From Bauldia litoralis (GTDB taxonomy: Bacteria > Pseudomonadota > Alphaproteobacteria > Rhizobiales > Kaistiaceae): a stretch of DNA of 64,000 nucleotides. Both the position numbers and the translations under genes were made by a program. The notes beneath the pieces were generated by a model. That model was not told the DNA's origin, made no database searches, and saw nothing but the letters and a program-made list of their open reading frames with translations. Below are positions 8,309 through 15,834 of the stretch, in pieces (within the stretch, counting starts at the first letter, position 1; the number at the start of each line of letters is the position of its first letter). The DNA lies in contig NZ_FMXQ01000007.1 in NCBI RefSeq assembly GCF_900104485.1, positions 62,001 through 126,000 on the forward strand, given 5' to 3'.

Positions 8309-9610
8309 ATGACGCCCGCCGCACGGCTTGCCGCCGCCATCGAGGTCGTCGCCGACATGGAAACCCGCCATCGCCCCGTCGCCGGGGCGCTGAAGGACTG
8401 GGGCCTGTCGCACCGTTTCGCCGGCTCAAAGGATCGCGCCGCCATCGGCAACATCGTCTACGACACGCTGCGCTGGCGGAGTTCGAGCGCCTGGGCGATG
8501 GGCGAGGAAAGCCCGCGTGCTCTCGTTCTCGGCATGGCTGGGCGGCATTGGGGGATGGACGGGGCGAGGCTTGCCGCGCTGATCGACGGCGTCCCGCATG
8601 CGCCGGAACTGCTGACCGGTACCGAACGCGAACGCATCGACACCGCCGACCTGTCCACCGCGCCGGGCCATGTTCGGGCCGATATTCCCGAATGGCTGGC
8701 GCCGCATTTCGAGCGCAGCTTCGGTGACGCCTGGATCGCGGAAGGCGTGGCGCTGGCGCTGCGGCCGCCGCTCGACCTGCGGGTCAACCGGCTCAAGGCC
8801 GACCGTGACAAGGTAATGAAATCGCTTGGGAAACTGGGCGCGGCCGAGACGACTTTCGCGCCCGATGGCCTGCGTATCGCGGCGACTGAAAAGGACGGCC
8901 GGCACCCCAATGTCCAGGTCGAACCGGCCTTCCAGCGGGGGCTGTTCGAGATCCAGGACGAGGGCAGCCAGCTGGCGGCGCTGATGGTCGGGGCCAAGCC
9001 CGGCGAACAGGTTCTCGACCTCTGCGCCGGGGCCGGCGGCAAGACGCTGGCGCTCGCCGCCGCGATGGAAAACAAGGGCCAGATACTGGCCACGGACAGC
9101 GACCGGACGCGGCTGGCGCCCATCTTTGACAGGCTGAAACGGGCCGGGACACGCAACGGACAGGTCCGTCCCGCCGGTGACTCGCTCGACGACCTGGATG
9201 GCAAGATGGACGCCGTCCTGATCGACGCGCCCTGCACCGGCACCGGCACCTGGCGCCGCCGTCCCGACGCCAAGTGGCGGCTGAGCGAACGCAACCTCGC
9301 CGACCGGATCGCCGAGCAGTCGGCGCTGCTGACGGCGGCGGTCCGCTACCTCAAGCCGGGTGGCCGGCTGGTCTATGTCACCTGCTCGATGATGCCGGAC
9401 GAGAATGACGACCGCATCGCCGCCTTCGTCGCCGCGACCGAGGGCATGACGCCGGTCGATCCGAAGACGGCGGTCGAGCGGAGCCTCGGAGCGGAGCTTG
9501 GGCCCCGCCTCGTCGCTGCCAGCCGCCTGACCGCGCACGGTGTCATGATGACGCCGGCGACGACGGGTACGGATGGGTTTTTCGTCAGTGTGCTGGAAAG
9601 GACGGGTTGA
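8309..9610 (+). CDS. RsmB/NOP-family RNA (cytosine-5) methyltransferase
   Basis: A 433-residue SAM-dependent m5C methyltransferase, most likely acting on 16S rRNA like RsmB. The N-terminal about 130 residues keep a NusB-like feel (DRAAIGNIVYDTLRW). The catalytic half has motif I DLCAGAGGKTLALA, motif IV DAPCTGTGTWRRRPD with the releasing Cys, and motif VI YVTCSMMPDEN with the nucleophilic Cys. The ATG at 8309 removes a 12-residue extension that overlaps the MAPEG gene. The stop overlaps the next start as TGATG, so the small exported protein downstream is translationally coupled. Family certain; exact rRNA position inferred. Confidence 0.9.
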   Translation: MTPAARLAAAIEVVADMETRHRPVAGALKDWGLSHRFAGSKDRAAIGNIVYDTLRWRSSSAWAMGEESPRALVLGMAGRHWGMDGARLAALIDGVPHAPELLTGTERERIDTADLSTAPGHVRADIPEWLAPHFERSFGDAWIAEGVALALRPPLDLRVNRLKADRDKVMKSLGKLGAAETTFAPDGLRIAATEKDGRHPNVQVEPAFQRGLFEIQDEGSQLAALMVGAKPGEQVLDLCAGAGGKTLALAAAMENKGQILATDSDRTRLAPIFDRLKRAGTRNGQVRPAGDSLDDLDGKMDAVLIDAPCTGTGTWRRRPDAKWRLSERNLADRIAEQSALLTAAVRYLKPGGRLVYVTCSMMPDENDDRIAAFVAATEGMTPVDPKTAVERSLGAELGPRLVAASRLTAHGVMMTPATTGTDGFFVSVLERTG

Positions 9611-9978
9611 TGAAGACGCTTCTGTCATCGGTTGCCTTGCTTGCCCTCACGAGCGCACCGGCGCTAGCCGAATTCCCCTTCGAGGGGGAGTGGGCCTATG
9701 ACTGCGAGATCGCGGCCGGCGACCTGGTGCCGACGGTGATCGCCGACGGCCGGGTCCTGTATTACGAGAGCGAGTGCTCTATCGACAACGTAGCGGCGAT
9801 CGGTGCGGGCGACCAGGCCTGGAACCTCAAGCTGAGCTGCGCCGGCGAGGGCGACGAGTGGCAGCGCAATGTCCTCTTCGCCGTCGAACTCGGTAACGAG
9901 GGCGAGCCGCTGCAGCTGATCGAGGTCGATCTCGACGACGGCTATGTGCTCGCTCGCGATCGCTGCGACCTGAACTAG
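9610..9978 (+). CDS. Small exported four-cysteine protein, copy 1
   Basis: A 122-residue protein with signal peptide 1-20 (MKTLLSSVALLALTSAPALA). The mature domain has cysteines at 32, 56, 77 and 119 and the strings GEWAYDC, TVIADGRV, QAWNLKLSC and DLDDGYVLARDRC. All four cysteines, the TVIAD box, the Q-W-L-SC box and the DDGY box recur at nearly the same positions in the next gene, so the two are tandem duplicates. Acidic, probably periplasmic with two disulfides. I do not recognise the family. The start is chosen because ATG overlaps the upstream TGA (TGATG); an in-frame TTG lies three bases earlier. Confidence 0.85.
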   Translation: MKTLLSSVALLALTSAPALAEFPFEGEWAYDCEIAAGDLVPTVIADGRVLYYESECSIDNVAAIGAGDQAWNLKLSCAGEGDEWQRNVLFAVELGNEGEPLQLIEVDLDDGYVLARDRCDLN

Positions 9979-10061
9979 ATCCGCGTCGGCCAAGGGTCGC
10001 CATGCCGGTCGCGCTGCCATAAGCTTCGCGCGTGCCCGGTCCTGTCGGAGACGTTCGAATC

Positions 10062-10451
10062 GTGAAATCCATCGCTGCGACGCTTGCCCTGCTGTTTGCC
10101 GCCGCCGGTCCCGCGCTTGGCGCGACGCCGCTCGACGGCGCTTGGTATTTCGAATGCGGCGCCGACATTCCCGACACCGACAACAAGACCGTGATCGCCG
10201 ACGACCGCATCGTCACCGGCGACGTGATCTGCGACATCAAGGAGGTGAAACGCATCGGCGGCGAGGGGCAGGTCTGGCGCCTGACCAATTCCTGCATCGA
10301 GAAGGGCGAGGCCTGGATCGAGGATGTGATCTTCGGCTTTGAAGTCGACTATGACGGCAAGATCCTGCGTCTCGTCGAGATCGGCATGGACGACGGTTAC
10401 GCGCTGACTTACCTCGCCTGCAAGGACACGTCGCCGAACGATGATCAGTAA
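10062..10451 (+). CDS. Small exported four-cysteine protein, copy 2
   Basis: A 129-residue paralog of the preceding protein: signal peptide 1-20 (start, then KSIAATLALLFAAAGPALG), cysteines at 32, 57, 78 and 120, and the shared boxes GAWYFEC, TVIADDRI, QVWRLTNSC and MDDGYALTYLAC. The GTG at 10062 has GGAGA 11 bases upstream and puts the signal peptide at the very N-terminus; a GTG 30 bases earlier is also in frame. The two copies are clearly diverged outside the boxes, so the duplication is old. Its end overlaps the nucleosidase gene by 11 bases. Function unknown. Confidence 0.82.
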   Translation: MKSIAATLALLFAAAGPALGATPLDGAWYFECGADIPDTDNKTVIADDRIVTGDVICDIKEVKRIGGEGQVWRLTNSCIEKGEAWIEDVIFGFEVDYDGKILRLVEIGMDDGYALTYLACKDTSPNDDQ

Positions 10452-11121
10452 GGCCACGCCACCGCCCGTGTCGCGCTACGGCACGCTCTCGGTCCTCTTC
10501 GTCATGGCGACGGAGCAGGAATACGGGCCACATCTACAGCGCCGGATCACGCCGGTCATCACCGGCGTCGGGCCGGTCGAGGCGGCGGTCGGAGCCGCCG
10601 CCGCGCTCGGCGAACTCGACCGGGTCGGCGCGCTGCCCGACCTTGTCTGCTCGCTCGGCACCGCCGGTTCGGCGTCGCTGGAGCATGCCGGGATCTACCA
10701 GGTCTCGAGCGTCGCCTATCGCGACATGGACGCCTCGCCGATCGGCTTCGACAAGGGCGTGACGCCGTTCAGCGGCGAACCGGCGGTGATCGCCGTTCCC
10801 GACCGCATTCCCGACATCCCGGCGGCGTCGATTTCGACCGGCGGCAACATCGTTTCGGGCAAGGCCTATGATGCGATCGCTGCCGACATGGTCGACATGG
10901 AGACCTACAGCGTCGCGCGCGCCGCCCGCCGTTTCGGCGTGCCGATCATCGGGCTGAGGGGAATCAGCGACGGCCGCAGCGACCTGACCGGCCTGCACGA
11001 CTGGACCGAGTTCCTTCACATCCTCGACGAGAAGCTGGCGGTCTGCCTCGACGCCTTCGCCGACTATGTCGCCGAGGGCCGCTTCCGACCCGGCGCGGGT
11101 GACGTGGGTGGCACGGGCTGA
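10441..11121 (+). CDS. mtnN: 5'-methylthioadenosine/S-adenosylhomocysteine nucleosidase
   Basis: A 226-residue nucleoside phosphorylase-fold enzyme that splits MTA or SAH into adenine and a thioribose product, recycling methionine and removing SAM by-products. Signs: LFVMATEQEYG at the start; the glycine box GVGPVEAAVGAAAALG; LVCSLGTAGS; the substrate motif VDMETYSVARAARRFG, with the Met-Glu of the active site; and the acid region GLRGISDGRSDLTGLHDW. Length is normal for the family. The start overlaps the previous gene, suggesting co-translation with the four-cysteine proteins, although no functional link is obvious. Confidence 0.85.
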   Translation: MISKATPPPVSRYGTLSVLFVMATEQEYGPHLQRRITPVITGVGPVEAAVGAAAALGELDRVGALPDLVCSLGTAGSASLEHAGIYQVSSVAYRDMDASPIGFDKGVTPFSGEPAVIAVPDRIPDIPAASISTGGNIVSGKAYDAIAADMVDMETYSVARAARRFGVPIIGLRGISDGRSDLTGLHDWTEFLHILDEKLAVCLDAFADYVAEGRFRPGAGDVGGTG

Positions 11122-11164
11122 GGTCGATCGGAGTCGGGCGCCGGCCAGGAGAAGGGCTCGCCGG

Positions 11165-11977
11165 ATGATCTTCGTTATCCTCTTTGCGATCCTCGTCGTG
11201 GCGCTGGTGGTTCACCTCACGGCCCGGCGGCTGTTCGACATGGAGATCGAGACGGCCTTCGCCGCGGTGGGCAAGGTCGCGCCCGTGGCGGTCGACCGGG
11301 CCGAACTGCCGCCGCTGGTCCGCGCCTTTGCCGAACGCGCAACCGGCGAGCCCGGCGACCTGCCGGCGCGGGTCTCCTTCACCCAGGACGCGGCGCTGAA
11401 GTTGCGGCCCGAGGCGGAGTGGACCAGTGTGACGGCACGGCAGGTCATCGGCATCGGCGCGCCGGCCTTCGCCTGGGATGCGCGGGCTGACATCATGCCG
11501 CTGGTCGGGATGCGGGTAATCGACGCCTATGTCGGCGGCGAGGGGCGGCTCCGGGTCCGGTTGCTCGGCTCCATCCCGGTGGCCAACGCGACCGGACCCG
11601 AGGTCAACTACGGAGAGCTCTATCGCTATCTCGCCGAACTGCCCTGGGCGCCGCAGGCCATCCTCGGCAATCCGGCGCTGCGCTGGCGGCAGATCGACGA
11701 TGCCACCGTCGAAGTCGCGGCCGAGACATCGGACGGCGACCTCGCCCGCGTCCGCCTCACCTTCGACGCGGCCGGCGACATCACGGTGATCGAGGCCGAC
11801 GACCGGCCGCGCGAGGAAAAGGGGGCGTTCCTCCATACCCGCTGGCGCGGCGAATTCACGGATTACCGCGACTTCGGCGGCATCCGCCTGCCGGCCCATG
11901 CCGAGGTCTCATGGCTGCTCGACGACGGGCCGTTCACCTATTTCCGCGGCGACCTGGTGTCGTATGAGGCAGATTAG
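11165..11977 (+). CDS. DUF6544-like membrane-anchored protein
   Basis: A 270-residue protein with one N-terminal membrane anchor (MIFVILFAILVVALVVHLTA). The soluble part reads WTSVTARQVIGIGAPAFAWDA, MRVIDAYVGGEGRLRVRLLG, then VNYGELYRYLAELPWAPQAIL. This pattern (an A-x-Q box, then GEL-RYLAE-W-P) is typical of the uncharacterised DUF6544 family. A longer frame starts at 11066, but the ATG at 11165 has GGAGAAGG at the right distance and starts directly with the membrane helix. Function unknown; a lipid- or steroid-like ligand has not been shown. The family name is from memory. Confidence 0.8.
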   Translation: MIFVILFAILVVALVVHLTARRLFDMEIETAFAAVGKVAPVAVDRAELPPLVRAFAERATGEPGDLPARVSFTQDAALKLRPEAEWTSVTARQVIGIGAPAFAWDARADIMPLVGMRVIDAYVGGEGRLRVRLLGSIPVANATGPEVNYGELYRYLAELPWAPQAILGNPALRWRQIDDATVEVAAETSDGDLARVRLTFDAAGDITVIEADDRPREEKGAFLHTRWRGEFTDYRDFGGIRLPAHAEVSWLLDDGPFTYFRGDLVSYEAD

Positions 11978-12050
11978 GCCACCCGAAAGCCTTCGAGTCC
12001 CTTGGTTCTGACCCCTCTGCCGATCTTTTGTTGCCGAATACTGTAGTGCC

Positions 12051-12077
12051 TGTCCAAATCGACCGGCGTCGCGCGTC
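12051..12077 (+). promoter_or_regulatory. Candidate ECF42-type sigma promoter
   Basis: TGTCCA (12051-12056), exactly 17 bases, then CGTC (12074-12077), about 50 bases before the first DGPF gene. As I recall, ECF42 sigma factors use TGTCGA at -35 and CGAC/CGTC at -10; this is a near match in the expected place. A GC hairpin (12085-12107) lies in the resulting leader. Confidence 0.5.
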
Positions 12078-12127
12078 AGTGTGACGGCGGGGCATGAGCG
12101 CCCGCCGGACAACACAGGAGATTTGAG

Positions 12128-12481
12128 ATGCAGTTCATGCTGATGACCTATGTCGACGAGACGGGTTTCACGAAGTTGACGCCGGCCGAGCAGGAGGCCG
12201 GGATCGCCGCCTATCGCGCCTATACCGAGGCGATCATGGCCGCCGGCGTCGCCTCGTCCTGGGGCCGGCTGCAACCGAGCGCGGCGGCGACGACGGTTCG
12301 CGAGGCGGATGGCAAGCCGCAGGTTCTCGACGGACCCTACGCCGACAGCAAGGAGCAGTTGGGCGGCTACTACATCATCGACGTGCCGGACCTCGATGCA
12401 GCGCTTGCCTGGGCGGCGCGCTGCCCGACGACCAGCCACGGCGTGGTCGAGGTGCGGCCGTTCTGGACCGAGCCGTCCTAG
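12128..12481 (+). CDS. YCII-related DGPF-type protein 1
   Basis: A 117-residue protein of the YCII/DGPF superfamily (ferredoxin-like fold). It begins with the strand MQFMLMTYVDETG, followed by helix AGIAAYRAYTEAIMAAG, the hallmark LDGPYADSKEQLGGYYIIDV (DGPY in place of DGPF) and DLDAALAWAARCPTTSHGVVEVRP. In many bacteria such genes stand next to an ECF42 sigma gene and are its targets; their biochemical activity is unknown. It has a good AGGAG upstream. First gene of a three-gene operon; 10 bases separate it from its paralog. Confidence 0.93.
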   Translation: MQFMLMTYVDETGFTKLTPAEQEAGIAAYRAYTEAIMAAGVASSWGRLQPSAAATTVREADGKPQVLDGPYADSKEQLGGYYIIDVPDLDAALAWAARCPTTSHGVVEVRPFWTEPS

Positions 12482-12491
12482 AGCCGGAATC

Positions 12492-12857
12492 ATGCGCTAC
12501 ATCCTGCTCCTCTACCAGGACGAGACCGGGTTCTGGTTCCGGCTGAGCGATGCCGAAAGGGCGGCGGAAGGCGCGCGGTATGAAGCGTTCGCGCGGGCGC
12601 TCGGCGAGGCGGGGCAACTCGTCGCCGCCGAGCGGTTCGAGCCCTATTACACGGCGCGGACCGTGCGTCGGGCCGGCGACCGGCCGGCGGTCGGCGAGGG
12701 TGCTTATGCCGACACCCCGGAACAACTCGGCGGGGCGTTCATCATCGAGGTTGCCGACGAGGAGGAAGCGCTGGCCTGGGCGGCGCGATGCCCGACGATT
12801 GGCCATGGCGTCGTCGAGATACGCCGCCTGTGGCAGCCACCGGCCGCGCCGCCGTGA
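12492..12857 (+). CDS. YCII-related DGPF-type protein 2
   Basis: A 121-residue paralog of the preceding protein. It starts MRYILLLYQDETGFWF, with the conserved middle YADTPEQLGGAFIIEV and end EEALAWAARCPTIGHGVVEIR. The DGPF/DGPY box itself is replaced by GEGAY, so this copy has lost the family's name motif while keeping the flanking Y-A-D-EQLGG pattern. The longer in-frame reading from 12309 is rejected because it lies inside the upstream gene; the ATG at 12492 gives normal length. Its TGA overlaps the sigma-factor start as GTGA. Confidence 0.92.
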   Translation: MRYILLLYQDETGFWFRLSDAERAAEGARYEAFARALGEAGQLVAAERFEPYYTARTVRRAGDRPAVGEGAYADTPEQLGGAFIIEVADEEEALAWAARCPTIGHGVVEIRRLWQPPAAPP

Positions 12858-14098
12858 CCAGCCAGGGCAACGCGGCGCGCGATACCGCCGAGATGGTCGC
12901 CCGCGACAGCTACGGCCGGCTGGTAGCGCTGCTGGCCGTGCGGACCCGCGACGTGGCGGCGGCCGAGGACGCGCTGGCTGACGCCTTTGCCGCGGCACTT
13001 GCCGACTGGCCGGCGAATGGTGTGCCGGCCAAGCCCGAGGCGTGGCTGGTCACCGTCGCCCGCCGCAGGCTGATCGATGCGGCGCGTCGCCGCCAGACCG
13101 GCGACGCGGCGGAGGGCACGCTGAGACTGCTGGCGGAGGAAGTCGACGCGGCGGCGGCCGGGCCCGGGATACCGGACCGGCGCCTTGCCCTGCTCTTCGC
13201 CTGCGCCCACCCGGCGCTCGACCCGGCCATCCGTGCGCCGCTGATGCTGCAGGTCGTGCTCGGCCTCGACGCGAAGCGCATCGCCTCGGCGTTCCTGATG
13301 TCGCCGGCGGCGATCGGCAAGCGGCTGGGTCGGGCCAAGGCCAGGATCCGGGAAGCCGGCATACCCTTCGCCGTGCCCGATCGAGCCGAGCTTCCCGGCC
13401 GGCTCGACACCGTGCTCGACGCGGTCTACGCGGCCTTCGGCGATGGCTGGGGCGATCCCGCCGGCACCGATGCGGCGCGCCGCGGCCTGTCGGCGGAGGC
13501 GCTCTACCTTGCCCGGCTGGCTGCTGCGCTGATGCCGGACGAGCCGGAAGCGCTCGGCCTGCTCGCGCTGATGCTCCATGCCGAGGCGCGGCGCGGTGCG
13601 CGCCGGAACGGGGAGGGGGACTACGTGCCGCTCGCCGATCAGGAGACGGACCTGTGGGACGCGGCGATGATCGCCGAAGCGGAGGCGGTTCTGAGGCGGG
13701 CATCCACGCGTGGCGCCATCGGCCGGTACCAGCTCGAGGCCGCCGTGCAGTCCACCCATGTCGAACGGCGGCTGACCGGCCGCGCCAACTGGGTGGCGGT
13801 GATCCAGCTCTACGACGCCTTGCAGGCGCTAACCGGCTCGCCGGTGGTGGCGCTCAACCGGCTGCTGGCAGTCGCCGAGATCGACGGCGCGGAGGCCGCG
13901 CTGGGCGAGATGGACACGCTCGCCGGGGATCGACGGCTGGTCGATTACCAGCCCTACTGGGCGGCCCGCGCCGAGCTGCTGGCGCGCGCCGGGGCGCATG
14001 GAGAAAGCCGCCGCGCCTATGCCATGGCGATCGGCCTCGAGCAGGACCCGGCGGTGCGCCGCTTCCTGCTGCGGCGGCAGGCGGGCTTGCCGGAGTGA
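12854..14098 (+). CDS. ECF42-type RNA polymerase sigma factor
   Basis: A 414-residue sigma factor with a long C-terminal extension. Sigma region 2 is at about 10-80 (YGRLVALLAVRTRDVAAAEDA, WLVTVARRRLIDAARRR), region 4 at about 110-165 (LLFACAHPALDPAIRAP, then AFLMSPAAIGKRLGRAKARI), and a helical TPR-like extension runs to the end (ALYLARLAAALMPDEPEALG, YDALQALTGSPVVALNRLLA). This architecture and two adjacent DGPF genes match group ECF42. Start: an ATG at 12788 is in frame, but the GTG at 12854 overlaps the upstream stop (GTGA) and gives the usual length. No anti-sigma gene is next to it, as usual for this group; the extension probably takes that role. Confidence 0.92.
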   Translation: MTSQGNAARDTAEMVARDSYGRLVALLAVRTRDVAAAEDALADAFAAALADWPANGVPAKPEAWLVTVARRRLIDAARRRQTGDAAEGTLRLLAEEVDAAAAGPGIPDRRLALLFACAHPALDPAIRAPLMLQVVLGLDAKRIASAFLMSPAAIGKRLGRAKARIREAGIPFAVPDRAELPGRLDTVLDAVYAAFGDGWGDPAGTDAARRGLSAEALYLARLAAALMPDEPEALGLLALMLHAEARRGARRNGEGDYVPLADQETDLWDAAMIAEAEAVLRRASTRGAIGRYQLEAAVQSTHVERRLTGRANWVAVIQLYDALQALTGSPVVALNRLLAVAEIDGAEAALGEMDTLAGDRRLVDYQPYWAARAELLARAGAHGESRRAYAMAIGLEQDPAVRRFLLRRQAGLPE

Positions 14099-14106
14099 GA
14101 GCCGGA

Positions 14107-14139
14107 GTGCGGGGGCCAGCTGCCGACCCGCACCGATTT
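14107..14139 (+). terminator. Hairpin after the sigma-factor gene
   Basis: GTGCGGG (14107-14113) pairs with CCCGCAC (14127-14133), with extra GGC/GCC pairing possible in the loop, followed by CGATTTG. There is no full T run, so termination is uncertain. Confidence 0.4.
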
Positions 14140-14208
14140 GCGGAATAAACCTGCGATCTCGTAACCTTATAACCTTGATCGGCCGCGTGTTCTGACCAGA
14201 GTACGGTC

Positions 14209-14835
14209 ATGAGCGGTTGCTGCAATCACGATGTCACCTTTGACGGCCTGTCCGCCGGCTATCGCCGTCGGCTGGTCGCGGTCATCGCGATCAACGCGGC
14301 GATGTTCGTCGTTGAAGTGATCGCCGGGCAACTGTCCGGGTCGCAGGCGCTGAAGGCGGATGCGCTCGATTTCTTCGCCGACTCGGTGACCTATGGCGCC
14401 AGCCTGTTCGTCATCGGCATGTCGCTGCGCGTCCGCGCCTCCGTTGCCTTCGCCAAGGGGATCAGCCTGATGGCGATGGGGCTATGGGTGCTCGGCACGA
14501 CGCTTTACCGGGTGTTCTATATCGGCGTCCCGGAGGCCGAGGTGATGGGCATCATCGGCTTCCTGGCGCTTGCCGCCAACGTCGCCAGCGTGTTGCTGCT
14601 GATGAGCTATCGCGACGGGGACGCCAATGTCCGCTCGGTCTGGCTGTGCTCGCGCAACGACGCGATCGGCAATGTCGCGGTGATGATCGCGGCGCTCGGC
14701 GTCTGGGGAACGGCGACCGGCTGGCCGGACCTTGTCGTTGCCGGCATCATGGCGACGCTGTTCCTGAACTCCGCGATCAAGATCCTGGTCCAGTCCCGCG
14801 CCGAGATGCGCCACCTGGCGGCCGGCCACGCCTGA
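14209..14835 (+). CDS. Cation diffusion facilitator-type transporter
   Basis: A 208-residue inner-membrane cation transporter of the CDF branch without a cytoplasmic C-terminal domain. It starts with CCNHD, a possible metal-binding head, followed by about six helices. Transport-site signatures are ADALDFFADSVTYG in the second helix (acidic residues replacing the HxxxD pair) and SRNDAIGNVAVM in the fifth. Its likely substrates are divalent metals such as Zn, Co or Fe, or protons exchanged for them; the sequence does not settle which. It stands alone, with no MerR-type regulator beside it. Confidence 0.88.
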   Translation: MSGCCNHDVTFDGLSAGYRRRLVAVIAINAAMFVVEVIAGQLSGSQALKADALDFFADSVTYGASLFVIGMSLRVRASVAFAKGISLMAMGLWVLGTTLYRVFYIGVPEAEVMGIIGFLALAANVASVLLLMSYRDGDANVRSVWLCSRNDAIGNVAVMIAALGVWGTATGWPDLVVAGIMATLFLNSAIKILVQSRAEMRHLAAGHA

Positions 14836-14918
14836 GGGACCGCCCGGGCGCTTGCCCATCCTCCCGCGATCGGCGAGAAAAGCCCGGCGGCCGGGACGCG
14901 CCGCGTGGAGGATGACCC

Positions 14919-15692
14919 GTGACCGAATTTCCGAGCTTCGACCTCTCCGGCCAGACCGCGCTGGTCACCGGCGCCGCCCGTGGCCTCGGCCGCGCCATAT
15001 CGCTGGCGCTGGCCCATGCCGGGGCCGATGTCGCGCTCGGCCTGCGGGTCGCGGGGACGGGTGACGACCTCGTCGCCGAGATCGAGGCAATGGGCCGCAA
15101 GGCGCTGCCGCTGGCGATGGATGTCACCAACCTCGACGAGGTGCGGACAGCGGTCGACACCGCGGCGGAGCACTTCGGCCACATCGACATCCTGGTCAAC
15201 AACGCAGGCGGCGGCGCGCCCGAGACGCCGGCCGAGGATGTCAGCGAGGCGGATTTCGATTCGACCGTCGCCGCCAACCTCAAGGGCACCTACTTCACCA
15301 GCCAGGCGGTCGGCCGCGTGATGATCCGCCAGAAATACGGCCGGATCATCAACCTCTCGTCGCAGGCCGGCCATGTCGCGCTGCCCGGCGAGTCGGTCTA
15401 CTGCATGACCAAGGCCGGCATCTCGCACCTGACCAAGTGCCTGGCCGTCGAATGGGGCAAGCACAACATCACCGTCAACGCCGTGGCGCCGACCTTCTTC
15501 GAGACGCCCGGCACCGAGGAGATGCTGTCGGACCCGGAATTCCGCGCCGACGTCCTCGAGCGCATCGCCGGGCTTCACCGCCTCGGCAAGCCGGTGGAGG
15601 TCGCCGGCGTCGTCGTCTTCCTCGCCTCGCCAGCTGCGGCGATGGTCACCGGCGATTCGATCATGATCGACGGCGGCTGGACGGCGCGGTAG
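14919..15692 (+). CDS. Short-chain dehydrogenase/reductase
   Basis: A 257-residue classical SDR. It has the cofactor motif TGAARGLG, the NNAG motif (ILVNNAGGGAP), catalytic Ser in INLSSQAGH, the Y-CMT-K pair (VYCMTKAGISH) and end GDSIMIDGGWTAR. It resembles gluconate 5-dehydrogenase or 3-oxoacyl-ACP-reductase-like proteins, but substrate cannot be read from sequence. It starts with GTG at 14919, preceded by GGAGGAT. Monocistronic between the CDF transporter and guaA. Confidence 0.9.
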   Translation: MTEFPSFDLSGQTALVTGAARGLGRAISLALAHAGADVALGLRVAGTGDDLVAEIEAMGRKALPLAMDVTNLDEVRTAVDTAAEHFGHIDILVNNAGGGAPETPAEDVSEADFDSTVAANLKGTYFTSQAVGRVMIRQKYGRIINLSSQAGHVALPGESVYCMTKAGISHLTKCLAVEWGKHNITVNAVAPTFFETPGTEEMLSDPEFRADVLERIAGLHRLGKPVEVAGVVVFLASPAAAMVTGDSIMIDGGWTAR

Positions 15693-15834
15693 CCGTTGAA
15701 TCGGTTTGTGAGGAAACCGGCGCATCCCCGCGGAAAGACTCAGCCGCCATGCCTGCGACGACGTGGAGCCATTGCAGACTCGCGCGCGATTGCCTAACCC
15801 GGTAGGGATCACCGCTTTCAAAGACGGGCGATCC

